DNA from: Fictibacillus fluitans
GTDB lineage: Bacteria; Bacillota; Bacilli; Bacillales; Fictibacillaceae
NCBI RefSeq assembly: GCF_030418125.1
Contig: NZ_JAUHTR010000001.1
Location: 124,001 to 188,000 of the forward strand
Direction of reading: 5' to 3'
Length of the DNA stretch: 64,000 bases
Numbering within the stretch: the first letter of the stretch is position 1; each line of letters begins with the position of its first letter. Both the position numbers and the translations under genes were made by a program. Shown here in pieces: positions 25,667-34,548 of this stretch. A model generated the notes under the pieces. That model saw only the letters and a list, made by a program, of their open reading frames with translations, was not told where the DNA came from and did not search any database.

Positions 25667-27460
25667 ATGAAAAACATTCTGAAAAAAACAAAGGGGAAAT
25701 TAAAAAAGCAAACAATTAGAAATCGGTATTTTGTTCTTTTGTTGAGTATGTCTGTTCTTCCTCTCTTCCTTCTGGGTTTCATTTCCTTTCAAATAGCAAA
25801 AAACACGATCATTCAAAATCAATTAAAAACAACACAAGATCATCTTCGAACGTCAAGCGAAGTTGCAGATCTTTTATTAAAAAACATAGTTAACATGGAA
25901 CGATTAATTGCGTGGAATAAAGATATGGCACAAGATTTAAAAGAGAGTGACGTTCAGGAAACAGATAAACATGGCGATATATTTAAAGAAAATACTCCCA
26001 AGCAATTACGAAACATGCTTTCCAGTTATCTGATTGATACCCAGGACATTGATTCGGTCTGTATATTTAATCGTGATTTTCGATCATTTTGTTATGGCAA
26101 TTCAGGAAGCATGGGTGATTTTGATAAAAATAAAGTATATAGCAGCATTTCTGGAAGTGATTGGTACAAAAAGACACTTCAATCAAACGGAAAGCCATTG
26201 TTTTTTGGTAACAATGTGTTAAATAGTCATTCACTTGATACTTTTTCATCCGTTAAACTTCTTAAGGACCCATCCAATTTAATTAAACCAGAGACTATAG
26301 GAATTCTTGTCGTAAATATTAAGACCTCGTTATATACTAAAGCTTTTAATAACGATCAAAACAGTTATCTTGTTATTGATTCATCGGGATCTGAACCAGT
26401 TACTGTTTATAACGCTTCTTCCAAAAAATTACCGCTTGTACAACAATCTAAAAACCTAAATTCATTAATCAACCAGTTTGAAAGAAAACATTACCTCATA
26501 AGCCAATACACCAATCAAACGACAGGCTGGACGTTTTTACAGCTAGTCCCGGAAAAAGCGCTGGTCAGCCAGTCAAACCAGATCGGAATAGTTACTTCAT
26601 TAATTTCGGCCCTTATGGCTCTTATTGCTCTTTTTCTTTCCTTTTACTTATCAGGTACTTTAACACAGCCTTTTTTACAATTAAAAGCAATGGCAATGGA
26701 ATGGAAAAAAGGAGTAGGTGTTTGGGCTCCCGGTAAAAAGCTGCCGCACGATGAAATTGCTGTTATCGGGTCTACATTCAAACAAATATCCGAAGAAAAT
26801 AAGGACCTGAACCAAAGGCTCATCCGCTCGCGCCTAAAAGAAAAAGAAGCTGAGCTGAGTGCACTTCAAGCCCAAATCAAACCCCATTTTTTATACAACA
26901 CACTTGATTTAATGTATTGGAAAGCGATCATGCACGATAACCACGATCTGGCCAACATGTCTATTGCTTTGTCGGAGACTTTTAAATTGAGCCTTAACAA
27001 CGGAAACGAACTCATCTCCGTCAGTAAAGAACTTGAACATATTCAACATTATATGACCATACAGAACATGAGATATAGTCATCGTTTTAATTATCTATTT
27101 TCTGTAGAGCAGGAATTAATGGATAAAAACATACTGAAGTTATTATTGCAGCCCTTAGTGGAGAATGCAATCTATCATGGCTTGGAGCCTAAATTAGGAG
27201 AAGGTACTGTCAAGCTGTATGGAAAAATACGTGATGGATTCATTATTTTCACAGTGGAAGACAATGGAATCGGCATGGAGGACCTATCCACTACAGAATC
27301 AGGTTATGGCTTAAAAAATGTCCGTGAACGGCTAAAGTTGTACTATGGACCTTCAAGTGAGCTGGAAGTTTTTAGCGAGATGAATAAAGGCACCAAAATC
27401 CTAATTAAATTTAAAGAAGAGGCGGGGATGATGGCAAATGTTGAAAGCAGCTATATTTGA
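25667..27460 (+). CDS. sensor histidine kinase, YesM family
   Basis: 597 residues. The N-terminal membrane helix (FVLLLSMSVLPLFLLGFISF) is followed by an extracellular sensor domain of about 250 residues, a second helix (IGIVTSLISALMALIALFLS), HAMP, and a His_kinase domain. The phosphorylated His407 is in QIKPHFLYNTLDLMYWKA. ATP-binding boxes are LLLQPLVENAIYHGL (N box) and VEDNGIGM plus GYGLKNVRERL (G boxes). ATG 25667 follows AAAAGGCGG by 6 bases; the longer frame from 25604 has no ribosome site. Pairs with the overlapping response regulator and probably senses a sugar for the ABC operon at 29.1 kb. Confidence 0.92.
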   Translation: MKNILKKTKGKLKKQTIRNRYFVLLLSMSVLPLFLLGFISFQIAKNTIIQNQLKTTQDHLRTSSEVADLLLKNIVNMERLIAWNKDMAQDLKESDVQETDKHGDIFKENTPKQLRNMLSSYLIDTQDIDSVCIFNRDFRSFCYGNSGSMGDFDKNKVYSSISGSDWYKKTLQSNGKPLFFGNNVLNSHSLDTFSSVKLLKDPSNLIKPETIGILVVNIKTSLYTKAFNNDQNSYLVIDSSGSEPVTVYNASSKKLPLVQQSKNLNSLINQFERKHYLISQYTNQTTGWTFLQLVPEKALVSQSNQIGIVTSLISALMALIALFLSFYLSGTLTQPFLQLKAMAMEWKKGVGVWAPGKKLPHDEIAVIGSTFKQISEENKDLNQRLIRSRLKEKEAELSALQAQIKPHFLYNTLDLMYWKAIMHDNHDLANMSIALSETFKLSLNNGNELISVSKELEHIQHYMTIQNMRYSHRFNYLFSVEQELMDKNILKLLLQPLVENAIYHGLEPKLGEGTVKLYGKIRDGFIIFTVEDNGIGMEDLSTTESGYGLKNVRERLKLYYGPSSELEVFSEMNKGTKILIKFKEEAGMMANVESSYI

Positions 27461-28922
27461 TGATGAGCCTATTGTGCTCCAGGGCCTTCAAGCAATGATT
27501 AATTGGGAAAGTTATGGAATTGAGCTTATTGGCACGGCGACGGATGGTCTTTCTGCAATTCATTTATTTGAAGAGCATCACCCGGACATCATATTTACTG
27601 ATATTCGCATGCCAAAATACAATGGATTAACTTTGATAGAAAAAATATTGTCCATTTCCCCTGAAACTATCTGCATTGTATTTAGCGGTTTTAATGAATA
27701 CGAGTATGTAAAGCAGGCTATTAAACTGGGGGTTGTTGATTATTTGGAGAAACCAATAACGATTCCAATGATTAAAGATGTATTAGAAAAGATCATTGAT
27801 CTGGTTCAAAAGAAAAGAACCGTGTCAGAGCTGAAATTACTTTGTGAAAAAAACAGAAGCGAACTCTTGGAAAAGGCAACATTGGATCTCTTGAATTGGG
27901 GGGCCCGTGCAGTTAAGAAGTGGCGGAAGTGTTTTGGAGATGGAGCAGTTAATATTAAACATATAACAGTTCTTGCTTTAACAGAAAGAATTGAACAACT
28001 GAAGAAGAAGGGATATGAAATTATTCATATTCAAAACGGTCCCCAACATCTCGCGGTAGTCTTACACTATGATTCTGATGTAAATGATCATTTGTCCCAA
28101 CTGATGAATGAAATCAAAAATAGTGATGTATCAGGAGGAGCTGGTCGTACCTATAGTTCCCTCGACCATGCACCTCAAAGTTACTTAGAGGCTAAAAAGG
28201 CAATACGTTACGCCAAGTTTCTGGGACAGCATGGGTTAACTTCAGTAGAAGAAATAAGTGTAATTCCCCTTGGTACAGAGCAGCTAACAGATCAAGAAAA
28301 AGCCATAATTAATTGTTTGCGGACGGGGGATATAGAAGGCAGTTTAACTTCGCTTGATCAATTAGTAAATCAATTGCAATTAAATAAACAGTGCCCGGAG
28401 ATTATAGAACAGGAAATGTTGAAAATCCTTTATTTAGCAATAGAGGCTGTGAAAGGCACAGGGAAAAACTTTACGCAGATTTATCATTCCGATTTTCTAC
28501 CTCATGTAGAGATCAGGGAATTAAATGGATGCAAAGAAATGTTTCATTGGTTCCGGTTAAAATTTGAAGTGATTACTGAATGGATGGAACATGCAAAAAG
28601 GAACGATAAACATGAAGCTGTGGAAAAGGCATGTGCGTATATAAAAGAAAATTTTCACAGGGACTTATGCCTGCAGGAAGTCGCAGAATTTGTCGGTATG
28701 AATGCTACGTATTTCAGTCTTTTGTTTAAAGAAAAAATGGGGCTGTCGTATATTAAATACTTAACACATTTTCGTATGGAACATGCAAAAGATCTGCTGC
28801 AAGAGGGCAATAAAGTGACAGATGTCAGTAAAAAAGTTGGCTACCACAGTTATAGACATTTCTCGGAACTTTTCAAAAAACATTCAGGTATAAATCCTGG
28901 ATTATATAAAAACTCCATTTAA
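27438..28922 (+). CDS. response regulator, YesN/AraC type
   Basis: 494 residues. The receiver domain has the acidic pocket Asp8-Asp9, the phosphorylated Asp55 (FTDIRMP) and the conserved Lys in LEKPITIP. A long linker follows. The C-terminal AraC domain has two helix-turn-helix units (LCLQEVAEFVGMNATYFSLL and NKVTDVSKKVGYHSYRHFSE). The start overlaps the kinase gene by 23 bases. Likely activates the adjacent ABC transporter operon, which has 21-bp-spaced repeats upstream of its start (29024-29058). Confidence 0.92.
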   Translation: MLKAAIFDDEPIVLQGLQAMINWESYGIELIGTATDGLSAIHLFEEHHPDIIFTDIRMPKYNGLTLIEKILSISPETICIVFSGFNEYEYVKQAIKLGVVDYLEKPITIPMIKDVLEKIIDLVQKKRTVSELKLLCEKNRSELLEKATLDLLNWGARAVKKWRKCFGDGAVNIKHITVLALTERIEQLKKKGYEIIHIQNGPQHLAVVLHYDSDVNDHLSQLMNEIKNSDVSGGAGRTYSSLDHAPQSYLEAKKAIRYAKFLGQHGLTSVEEISVIPLGTEQLTDQEKAIINCLRTGDIEGSLTSLDQLVNQLQLNKQCPEIIEQEMLKILYLAIEAVKGTGKNFTQIYHSDFLPHVEIRELNGCKEMFHWFRLKFEVITEWMEHAKRNDKHEAVEKACAYIKENFHRDLCLQEVAEFVGMNATYFSLLFKEKMGLSYIKYLTHFRMEHAKDLLQEGNKVTDVSKKVGYHSYRHFSELFKKHSGINPGLYKNSI

Positions 28923-28952
28923 GAAGTAATGTTTCCACATTACTTCTTTTTT
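28921..28952 (+). terminator. terminator of the two-component operon
   Basis: Perfect 12-bp stem AAGAAGTAATGT / ACATTACTTCTT, 4-base loop, T run. It begins in the stop codon. Confidence 0.9.
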
Positions 28953-29023
28953 ATGCATTATTTTTGTAATTTTCAAAAAAATTAGTACATAAAACAAATT
29001 TTGTGTCACTATTCCTATAAAAC

Positions 29024-29037
29024 TGTAAGCGATTACA
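29024..29037 (+). promoter_or_regulatory. perfect cre box before the ABC operon
   Basis: TGTAAGCGATTACA fits the cre consensus at 14 of 14 positions. It lies just after a TATAAA (29016-29021) that could be the -10, so CcpA would block initiation. Confidence 0.7.
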
Positions 29038-29043
29038 ATTAAA

Positions 29044-29058
29044 TTGTAAGATTTACAA
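29044..29058 (+). promoter_or_regulatory. palindrome TTGTAA-GAT-TTACAA, possible regulator site
   Basis: Perfect 6-bp arms around 3 bases. Its TGTAAG (29045) is exactly 21 bp from the TGTAAG inside the cre box (29024), the spacing seen for AraC-type dimers, so it may be a YesN-type site as well as or instead of a second CcpA site. Confidence 0.45.
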
Positions 29059-29081
29059 AATTAAAAAAGGAGATGTAGCCA

Positions 29082-30383
29082 ATGAATACTTTTAAGAAAG
29101 GAATATCATTGATTTTTAGCATTATCCTTATTACCGGCCTTTTAACCGGCTGTAATTCAGGCGGAAAAAATGCCAACGGAGACGGCGGAGTAACATTGAA
29201 ATTATTAATGGATAATTCGACCAACCAGGATGGAATCAGAGCCGTAGCTGATGCTATTGAGAAAAAATACAATATTAAAACCGAAATATCCACGCGCCCG
29301 GGAGGCACAGAGGGGGACAATGTAGTAAAAACCAGATTAGCAACAGGAGATATGGATGATCTCGTTTTTTATAATTCCGGATCTCTCCTACAGGCATTGA
29401 ACCCGGCACAAAACTTTGTCGATCTAACAAATGAACCTTATATGAAAGATATTACAAACACCTTTAAGAAAACCGTTACAGTAAATAAAAAGATTTACGG
29501 AATCCCAGGTGGTTCTTCAAGGGTGGGAGGATGGCTTTACAACAAAAAGGTTTATAAAAAACTGGGATTGTCTGTTCCGAAAACATGGAAGGAACTTATG
29601 GCCAACAATAAGAAAATCAAAGCTGCTGGAAAAACAGCCGTCATCGGTACATATAAGGATGACTGGACATCTCAACTGATTTATTTAGCCGACAATTACA
29701 ATGTAATGCAAAAAGATCCGGAGTTTCCAAAGAAATACACTGAGCATAAAGCAACCATTTCAAATTCACCTGCTGCTTTAAGAAGTTTTGAAAAATTGGA
29801 GGAAGTTTATAAAAAGGGCTATATGAATAAAGACTTTTTGGCGACTACCTATGATAATGGCTTGAAAATGCTCGCTGAAGGCAAAGGAGCTCATTATCCT
29901 ATGTTAAGTTCAGCATTAACCGTACTCAACAAAAATTATCCTGACAAGATGAAGGATATCGGTATTTTCCCACAACCCGGTGACAGCAAGAACAGCAATG
30001 GTTTTACAACGTGGATGCCAAGTGCTTTTTATATCAATAAGAACGGCTCTAATGTAGAAGCTGCAAAAAAATGGGTGAAATTTTTCGTATCCTCAGAAGG
30101 CCTCAAAATTTTCGCTTCAAAAGATAAGCCGGAGGGTCCTTTTGTTGTAAAAAATGCAAAGGTTCCTAAGAGTTCTTATCCGGCCGTAAAGGAAATGCTT
30201 CCTTACTTTGACTCAGGCAAAACAGGTTTAGCTTTGGAGTTTATAAGTCCTGTTAAAGGACCAAGTTTGCCGCAAATCACAACAGAAGTAGGAAGCGGAA
30301 ATAAAACTGCAAAAGCTGGTGCCGCCGCTTACGACAAAGATGTTGAAAAACAGGCAAAACAACTCGGATTATCAGGCTGGTAA
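29082..30383 (+). CDS. carbohydrate ABC transporter substrate-binding lipoprotein
   Basis: 433 residues. Lipoprotein signal with lipobox LLTGC (Cys24), followed by a Gly/Asn-rich linker. The mature domain has VTLKLLMDNSTNQDG, FYNSGSLLQALNPAQ, KKIYGIPGGSSRVGGWLYNK and TWMPSAFYINK, as in family-1 sugar-binding proteins associated with YesM/YesN systems. ATG 29082 has AAAAAAGGAG about 10 bases upstream. First gene of the operon SBP-permease-permease-sulfatase-like enzyme. Captures the sugar outside the membrane. Confidence 0.9.
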   Translation: MNTFKKGISLIFSIILITGLLTGCNSGGKNANGDGGVTLKLLMDNSTNQDGIRAVADAIEKKYNIKTEISTRPGGTEGDNVVKTRLATGDMDDLVFYNSGSLLQALNPAQNFVDLTNEPYMKDITNTFKKTVTVNKKIYGIPGGSSRVGGWLYNKKVYKKLGLSVPKTWKELMANNKKIKAAGKTAVIGTYKDDWTSQLIYLADNYNVMQKDPEFPKKYTEHKATISNSPAALRSFEKLEEVYKKGYMNKDFLATTYDNGLKMLAEGKGAHYPMLSSALTVLNKNYPDKMKDIGIFPQPGDSKNSNGFTTWMPSAFYINKNGSNVEAAKKWVKFFVSSEGLKIFASKDKPEGPFVVKNAKVPKSSYPAVKEMLPYFDSGKTGLALEFISPVKGPSLPQITTEVGSGNKTAKAGAAAYDKDVEKQAKQLGLSGW

Positions 30384-30437
30384 TTTATTCTGAATCATTG
30401 CAACGATCCCTTGAGAGGGAGATGGGGGGTAATCTTA

Positions 30438-31304
30438 ATGACAAGCAGTTTAAGCAAAAGGTATACCTATTACTTCTTGTTGCCTGCTGGAATTGTTTAT
30501 TTGGTATTTTTCATCTTTCCAACGGTCATGTCTCTGTTTTTCAGTATGACATGGTGGTCATTGACTGATTGGAAATTTATAGGGTTTGACAATTTTAAAA
30601 CTTTTCTTACAGAAGATTCGTTAAATGTTGGGTTTAAAAATACGATAATTTACGCAGTCGTCACCTGTGGTTTAAAAGTAGTTCTAGGCTTGCTTCTTGG
30701 TGTTTTTCTCTGTACAAAGCTCAAGTCAGTCGGCTTTATCCGGTCAATGGTTTTTTTTCCAACGCTGCTCAGTACAATAGCAGTTGGCATTGCTTTTACC
30801 ATGATGATGCATCCTTCACAGGGACTGTTCAATGTCACCCTGAAAGCAATGGGAATTATAGGACCTGACTGGCTTGGGGATACAAAAATTGCTTTGCTTT
30901 CTGTAGCATTGGTGGATGTCTGGAAAGGAGTAGGCATTGCAACAGTCATTTATATTGCAGGAATTATGTCCATTCCCAACGATTATTATGAAGCGCTAAT
31001 GATCGATGGAGGAAACTCCTTCCATAAATTTTGGAACATTATTCTACCGCTCAGCAAACCTGCGATGAATTCGGTGATTATTCTATCATTTATCGGAGGA
31101 CTTAGAACTTTTGATTTAATCTGGGCAATGACAAAAGGCGGACCGGGATTCAGTACCGATTTAATCGCTTCTATTATTTATAAGCAGTATCAGGGAGGAT
31201 TCTATGGCCTTTCTACAGCAGGAAACGTCATTTTGTTCATTGTAGTTTCTGCCTTAGCCTTTCCGCTATATGCCTATCTTAATAGAAAAGAGGTGGATCT
31301 ATGA
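30438..31304 (+). CDS. sugar ABC transporter permease
   Basis: 288 residues from ATG 30438, which follows GGGGGGT by 7 bases; the longer frame from 30411 lacks a ribosome site. Six helices, starting with YYFLLPAGIVYLVFFIFPTV. EAA loop: DYYEALMIDGGNSFHKFWNI. The stop overlaps the next start as ATGA. Forms a heterodimer with the following permease; the ATPase is not encoded here. Confidence 0.9.
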   Translation: MTSSLSKRYTYYFLLPAGIVYLVFFIFPTVMSLFFSMTWWSLTDWKFIGFDNFKTFLTEDSLNVGFKNTIIYAVVTCGLKVVLGLLLGVFLCTKLKSVGFIRSMVFFPTLLSTIAVGIAFTMMMHPSQGLFNVTLKAMGIIGPDWLGDTKIALLSVALVDVWKGVGIATVIYIAGIMSIPNDYYEALMIDGGNSFHKFWNIILPLSKPAMNSVIILSFIGGLRTFDLIWAMTKGGPGFSTDLIASIIYKQYQGGFYGLSTAGNVILFIVVSALAFPLYAYLNRKEVDL

Positions 31305-32194
31305 TAACCAAAACAATAAAACGTTCGCAGTTCAATCCTTTAGTAGTCAGAAGCAGTAAAAAAGAAAAACCAAGGAGCAAATCTAAGTGGGCGATTGAAT
31401 TTATGGCTATTTTAATGACCATCTTTATTTTCGGTATACCCTTTTATTTTGTGATTATTAATGCAGTTAAAGACGCAACAGAGTCTGCTTCATTAAATAT
31501 GGCATGGCCAGCTTCTTTCCACATTATTGATAACATTAATGCTGTGTTCCAAGCCCAAAATGGCATGATAATGCGAGCTTTCTACAATAGCATAATGATC
31601 ACCCTGCTATCGATTTTCCTGCTGATTATTATGGGTTCCATGGCAGGATATGTTCTTCAGCGAAAAAAGAGCAAGCTGTCTCCATTGTTTAATTTTCTGA
31701 TCCTGGCAGGTTTGATTATCCCTCCAGCTATTGTACCGACAATATGGGTGCTTAACAGTATCGGCTTATTTAAAACCATGCCAGGAATTGTACTGGTAGA
31801 GGTGGCTCTGCATCTCCCGTTTACTGTTTTACTCTATAAAGGTTTCATGGCAACCATACCAAAAGAAATTGAAGAAGCTGCCATAATTGACGGCTGCACA
31901 AAAAGCAAACTATTCTTTCACATTATATTTCCGTTACTCAAGCCTGTATCTTCCACGGTTATCGTTCTGACAGCAGTTGCTGTTTACAATGATTTTGTAA
32001 ACCCATTATATTTTTTTCCGGGGTCTGAAAACGCGACACTGCAACTGACTTTATACAACTTTACGAGCATGTATAAAACAGAATGGAATCTTTTGTTTAC
32101 CAACATTTTATTAATTTCAATACCACCATTGATTCTATTTATTTTCTTCAATAAAAAAATAATATCGGGAATGACATCCGGATCCATAAAATAG
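31301..32194 (+). CDS. carbohydrate ABC transporter permease
   Basis: 297 residues. A basic cytoplasmic tail of about 30 residues (KKEKPRSKSK) precedes the first helix (IEFMAILMTIFIFGIPFYFV). EAA loop: EIEEAAIIDGCTKSKLFFHI. C-terminal tail FNKKIISGMTSGSIK. GAGGTGG lies upstream of the coupled ATG. Second half of the importer. Confidence 0.9.
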   Translation: MITKTIKRSQFNPLVVRSSKKEKPRSKSKWAIEFMAILMTIFIFGIPFYFVIINAVKDATESASLNMAWPASFHIIDNINAVFQAQNGMIMRAFYNSIMITLLSIFLLIIMGSMAGYVLQRKKSKLSPLFNFLILAGLIIPPAIVPTIWVLNSIGLFKTMPGIVLVEVALHLPFTVLLYKGFMATIPKEIEEAAIIDGCTKSKLFFHIIFPLLKPVSSTVIVLTAVAVYNDFVNPLYFFPGSENATLQLTLYNFTSMYKTEWNLLFTNILLISIPPLILFIFFNKKIISGMTSGSIK

Positions 32195-32230
32195 GAGACA
32201 AACAAGGAAAAAAGGGAGTAGGAGGCTAAA

Positions 32231-33616
32231 GTGAAAATCATTTTAATTTCTTTGGATACCTTGCGTGCTGACAGGTTGAGTTGTTATGGCTACGGACAGC
32301 AGACAAGTCCGTATATCGATTCAATCGCCAGTCAAGGCGTTTTATTCGAACAAGCTTTTCCTTCGGATATACCTACTGAAGTAGCACATACCAGTATTTT
32401 TACTGGAAAGACCGGTTTGACTACAGGCGTTGTTTCACATGGTTCTCCATCCTCTTTTTTATCCAAAGAGCATTCATGGCTTCCTGATATTATGCGTAAA
32501 TCAGGATTTACCACCGCTGCGGTTGATAACTTGTACCATCTTAAAGAATGGTTCGCAAGGGGGTATCAGTATTATATAAATACTGTTGGAGCAAAAAGAT
32601 GGATTGATGGGCAAAAGGTTAATGATTTGGCAAAGTCCTGGATCAAGGATCATAAAGATGAAGATTTTTTTCTCTTCTTGCATTATTGGGATCCACATAC
32701 ACCATATTTGCCACCAGAACAGTATGTACCTCAATTCTATGATTTTGCCAGTAATCCGTATGATCCCAAAAACAAAAGCATGGAACCAGCCTTTAATCAT
32801 CCCGCTTATCCATTTTTTAAGCATCATCATTATGATCTTCTGGAAGGAGTGACGGATATTAACTATCTGGATGCGTTGTATAATGCCGAAATCCGTTACC
32901 TGGATGACTTGCTTAAAGACCTGGATACTTGCCTATCTGATCAGGGGATTACAGAAGATACCATGTTGATTTTGTTTGGTGATCACGGTGAGAGCTTAAC
33001 GGAACACAATATATTTTGGGATCATTGCGGTTTATATGAACCAACTGTTCATATTCCCGTGATTATCCGTTGGCCAGGTCATATTAGAGGCGGTACGCGA
33101 GTGAAAGGGATGATCCAGCATACCGATCTTTTCCCAACCATTTTAGAGGCGGTGGAAAGCGAATTTCCGAACCGTGTTGATGGACAAAGCCTTTGGCCGT
33201 TAATTTATGGATCTAAAAAGGGAAACTATGATGAAGTTTACTTGAGTGAATGTGCTTGGCAAGCTGCAAGAGCTATTCGGACAGAACGGTATAAATATAT
33301 CAAAAGCTATGATGGAGGACCATTTACCAGACCGCCCAGTGAACTTTATGATTTACACAAAGACCCCTATGAATTAACCAATTTAGTGTCTGCCCTCCCG
33401 GATCTGGCTGAACAATTTGAATCAAAGCTTAATTCATGGGTTAAGGTGAAAAACGGTGATAGGGAAGATCCCTTATTGATGACACTCCAAAGAGAGGGTC
33501 TTCCTTTTAAAAGGCGAATTGAAAAAATTCTTTCCTCCCACGGATTGACATGGGAGGAATGGAAGAAGGACCCGAGGCGTGAACGGCTGGAGTTTTCCAG
33601 TCAAATCATCACATAG
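32231..33616 (+). CDS. sulfatase-fold hydrolase with Thr at the formylglycine position
   Basis: 461 residues, alkaline-phosphatase superfamily, sulfatase branch. Opening LISLDTLRADRLSCYGYGQQ supplies metal ligands; HYWDPHTPYLPP and LFGDHGESLTEHNIFWDHCG are further landmarks, and the C terminus has the usual ELYDLHKDPYELTNL. At the place where sulfatases have Cys/Ser-x-Pro-x-Arg, this protein reads TEVAHTSIFTG, with Thr49 at the Cys position and no following Pro or Arg. It cannot carry formylglycine there and may use Thr directly, as do phosphodiesterases and LtaS-type enzymes of the superfamily. No signal peptide, so cytoplasmic. GTG start after AGGAGG. Last gene of the ABC operon, so it probably acts on the imported compound. 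Confidence 0.82.
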   Translation: MKIILISLDTLRADRLSCYGYGQQTSPYIDSIASQGVLFEQAFPSDIPTEVAHTSIFTGKTGLTTGVVSHGSPSSFLSKEHSWLPDIMRKSGFTTAAVDNLYHLKEWFARGYQYYINTVGAKRWIDGQKVNDLAKSWIKDHKDEDFFLFLHYWDPHTPYLPPEQYVPQFYDFASNPYDPKNKSMEPAFNHPAYPFFKHHHYDLLEGVTDINYLDALYNAEIRYLDDLLKDLDTCLSDQGITEDTMLILFGDHGESLTEHNIFWDHCGLYEPTVHIPVIIRWPGHIRGGTRVKGMIQHTDLFPTILEAVESEFPNRVDGQSLWPLIYGSKKGNYDEVYLSECAWQAARAIRTERYKYIKSYDGGPFTRPPSELYDLHKDPYELTNLVSALPDLAEQFESKLNSWVKVKNGDREDPLLMTLQREGLPFKRRIEKILSSHGLTWEEWKKDPRRERLEFSSQIIT

Positions 33617-33619
33617 CTA

Positions 33620-34420
33620 TTATTTTGCTAATAAAGGAAACAGTTCTCCTTGCAATCTTTCATCTTTTTGTAAGTTTAGGCCATCTGTAATGATATGGTT
33701 TTTCCCATTAAACGTTGTACCATCAGGCATATAAATGATAACAAGTGCCCTTCTTGGCTTATCGGTCGTATTCGAATGTGCGAAATGAAAGGTGAGGCCA
33801 TGATGAAAGGTACAGCTTCCGGCTTTCATTCTTATTGTCACAGGTGAGTTTTTTGGAATAGCCACTGATGAAGATTGTTCGAATATATTGGCAGGCTCTG
33901 CAAGATTGATTGGTTTCAGATTCTCTATTCTATGAGATTCAGGCAAAAACTTCATGCAGCCATTTGTTTCATCCACATCATCCAACGCAATCCATATTGA
34001 CAATGCCTTTTTACCTGCCTCTCTGTTCATTGGCCAATAGGGGAAATCCTGGTGCCACGGTGTGGGTTTTGAATCTCCAGGCATTTTAAAAAGCGCATGA
34101 TCATGAAACAATCGTATGCCATCTGACCCACTTAATTTCAGGGCAATACTGGCCAATTTAGAATCCAGTACAAATTTAGCAATACCTTGGTGATCACGCC
34201 ATAAATTTACCTTCTGATTAAGTACCCTGTAATAAGCACCTCCTTTTTTATCGGTTTGGACTGATAAATTTGCGGGGGCCTCCATAGCATCATTTATAAT
34301 GGACTGCAGTTCTGTGAGGTCATTCTTAGATAAAACATTATCAATTTTTACAAACCCATTGTTGATATAGAACTCTATTTGTTCCCGGGAAAGCAAGTTT
34401 TGGATATCCGTCTTAATCAT
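33620..34420 (-). CDS. phytanoyl-CoA dioxygenase family protein (Fe(II)/2-oxoglutarate)
   Basis: 266-residue PhyH-type oxygenase. The iron site is seen as PWHQDFPYWP (His123, Asp125) and, near the C terminus, FHFAHSNTTDKPRRALV (His215 and the 2-oxoglutarate-binding Arg). GCMKFLPESHR is also typical. Such enzymes hydroxylate small molecules or oxygenate esters; bacterial members are often found in sugar and sulfate-ester gene sets. ATG 34420 has GGAGGG about 5 bases upstream. It is divergent from the AraC gene at 34549 and convergent with the sulfatase-like gene, leaving only 3 bases between the stops. Confidence 0.87.
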   Translation of the reverse strand: MIKTDIQNLLSREQIEFYINNGFVKIDNVLSKNDLTELQSIINDAMEAPANLSVQTDKKGGAYYRVLNQKVNLWRDHQGIAKFVLDSKLASIALKLSGSDGIRLFHDHALFKMPGDSKPTPWHQDFPYWPMNREAGKKALSIWIALDDVDETNGCMKFLPESHRIENLKPINLAEPANIFEQSSSVAIPKNSPVTIRMKAGSCTFHHGLTFHFAHSNTTDKPRRALVIIYMPDGTTFNGKNHIITDGLNLQKDERLQGELFPLLAK

Positions 34421-34451
34421 CTAATCCCTCCATCGATAAATTCTTAGCTTC

Positions 34452-34508
34452 ATAGTAGGCTAATCAATAACAGACTGCTTGGTCATTTGAACAAAAAAGT
34501 TGGAGAAT
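34452..34508 (-). promoter_or_regulatory. AraC-type repeats and -10 of the dioxygenase gene
   Basis: On the minus strand ATTCTCCAA (34508-34500) and AATGACCAA (34487-34479) are 21 bp apart. They match ATTGACCAT, the repeat found before the oxidoreductase operon at 35.5 kb, at 6 and 7 of 9 positions. A TACTAT (34457-34452) begins exactly 30 bases after the start of the second repeat, the same geometry as at 35450/35480. Confidence 0.45.
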
Positions 34509-34548
34509 CTGCTATATGACTTGAGTTTGCATCAGGTAAGGAGGCTTT

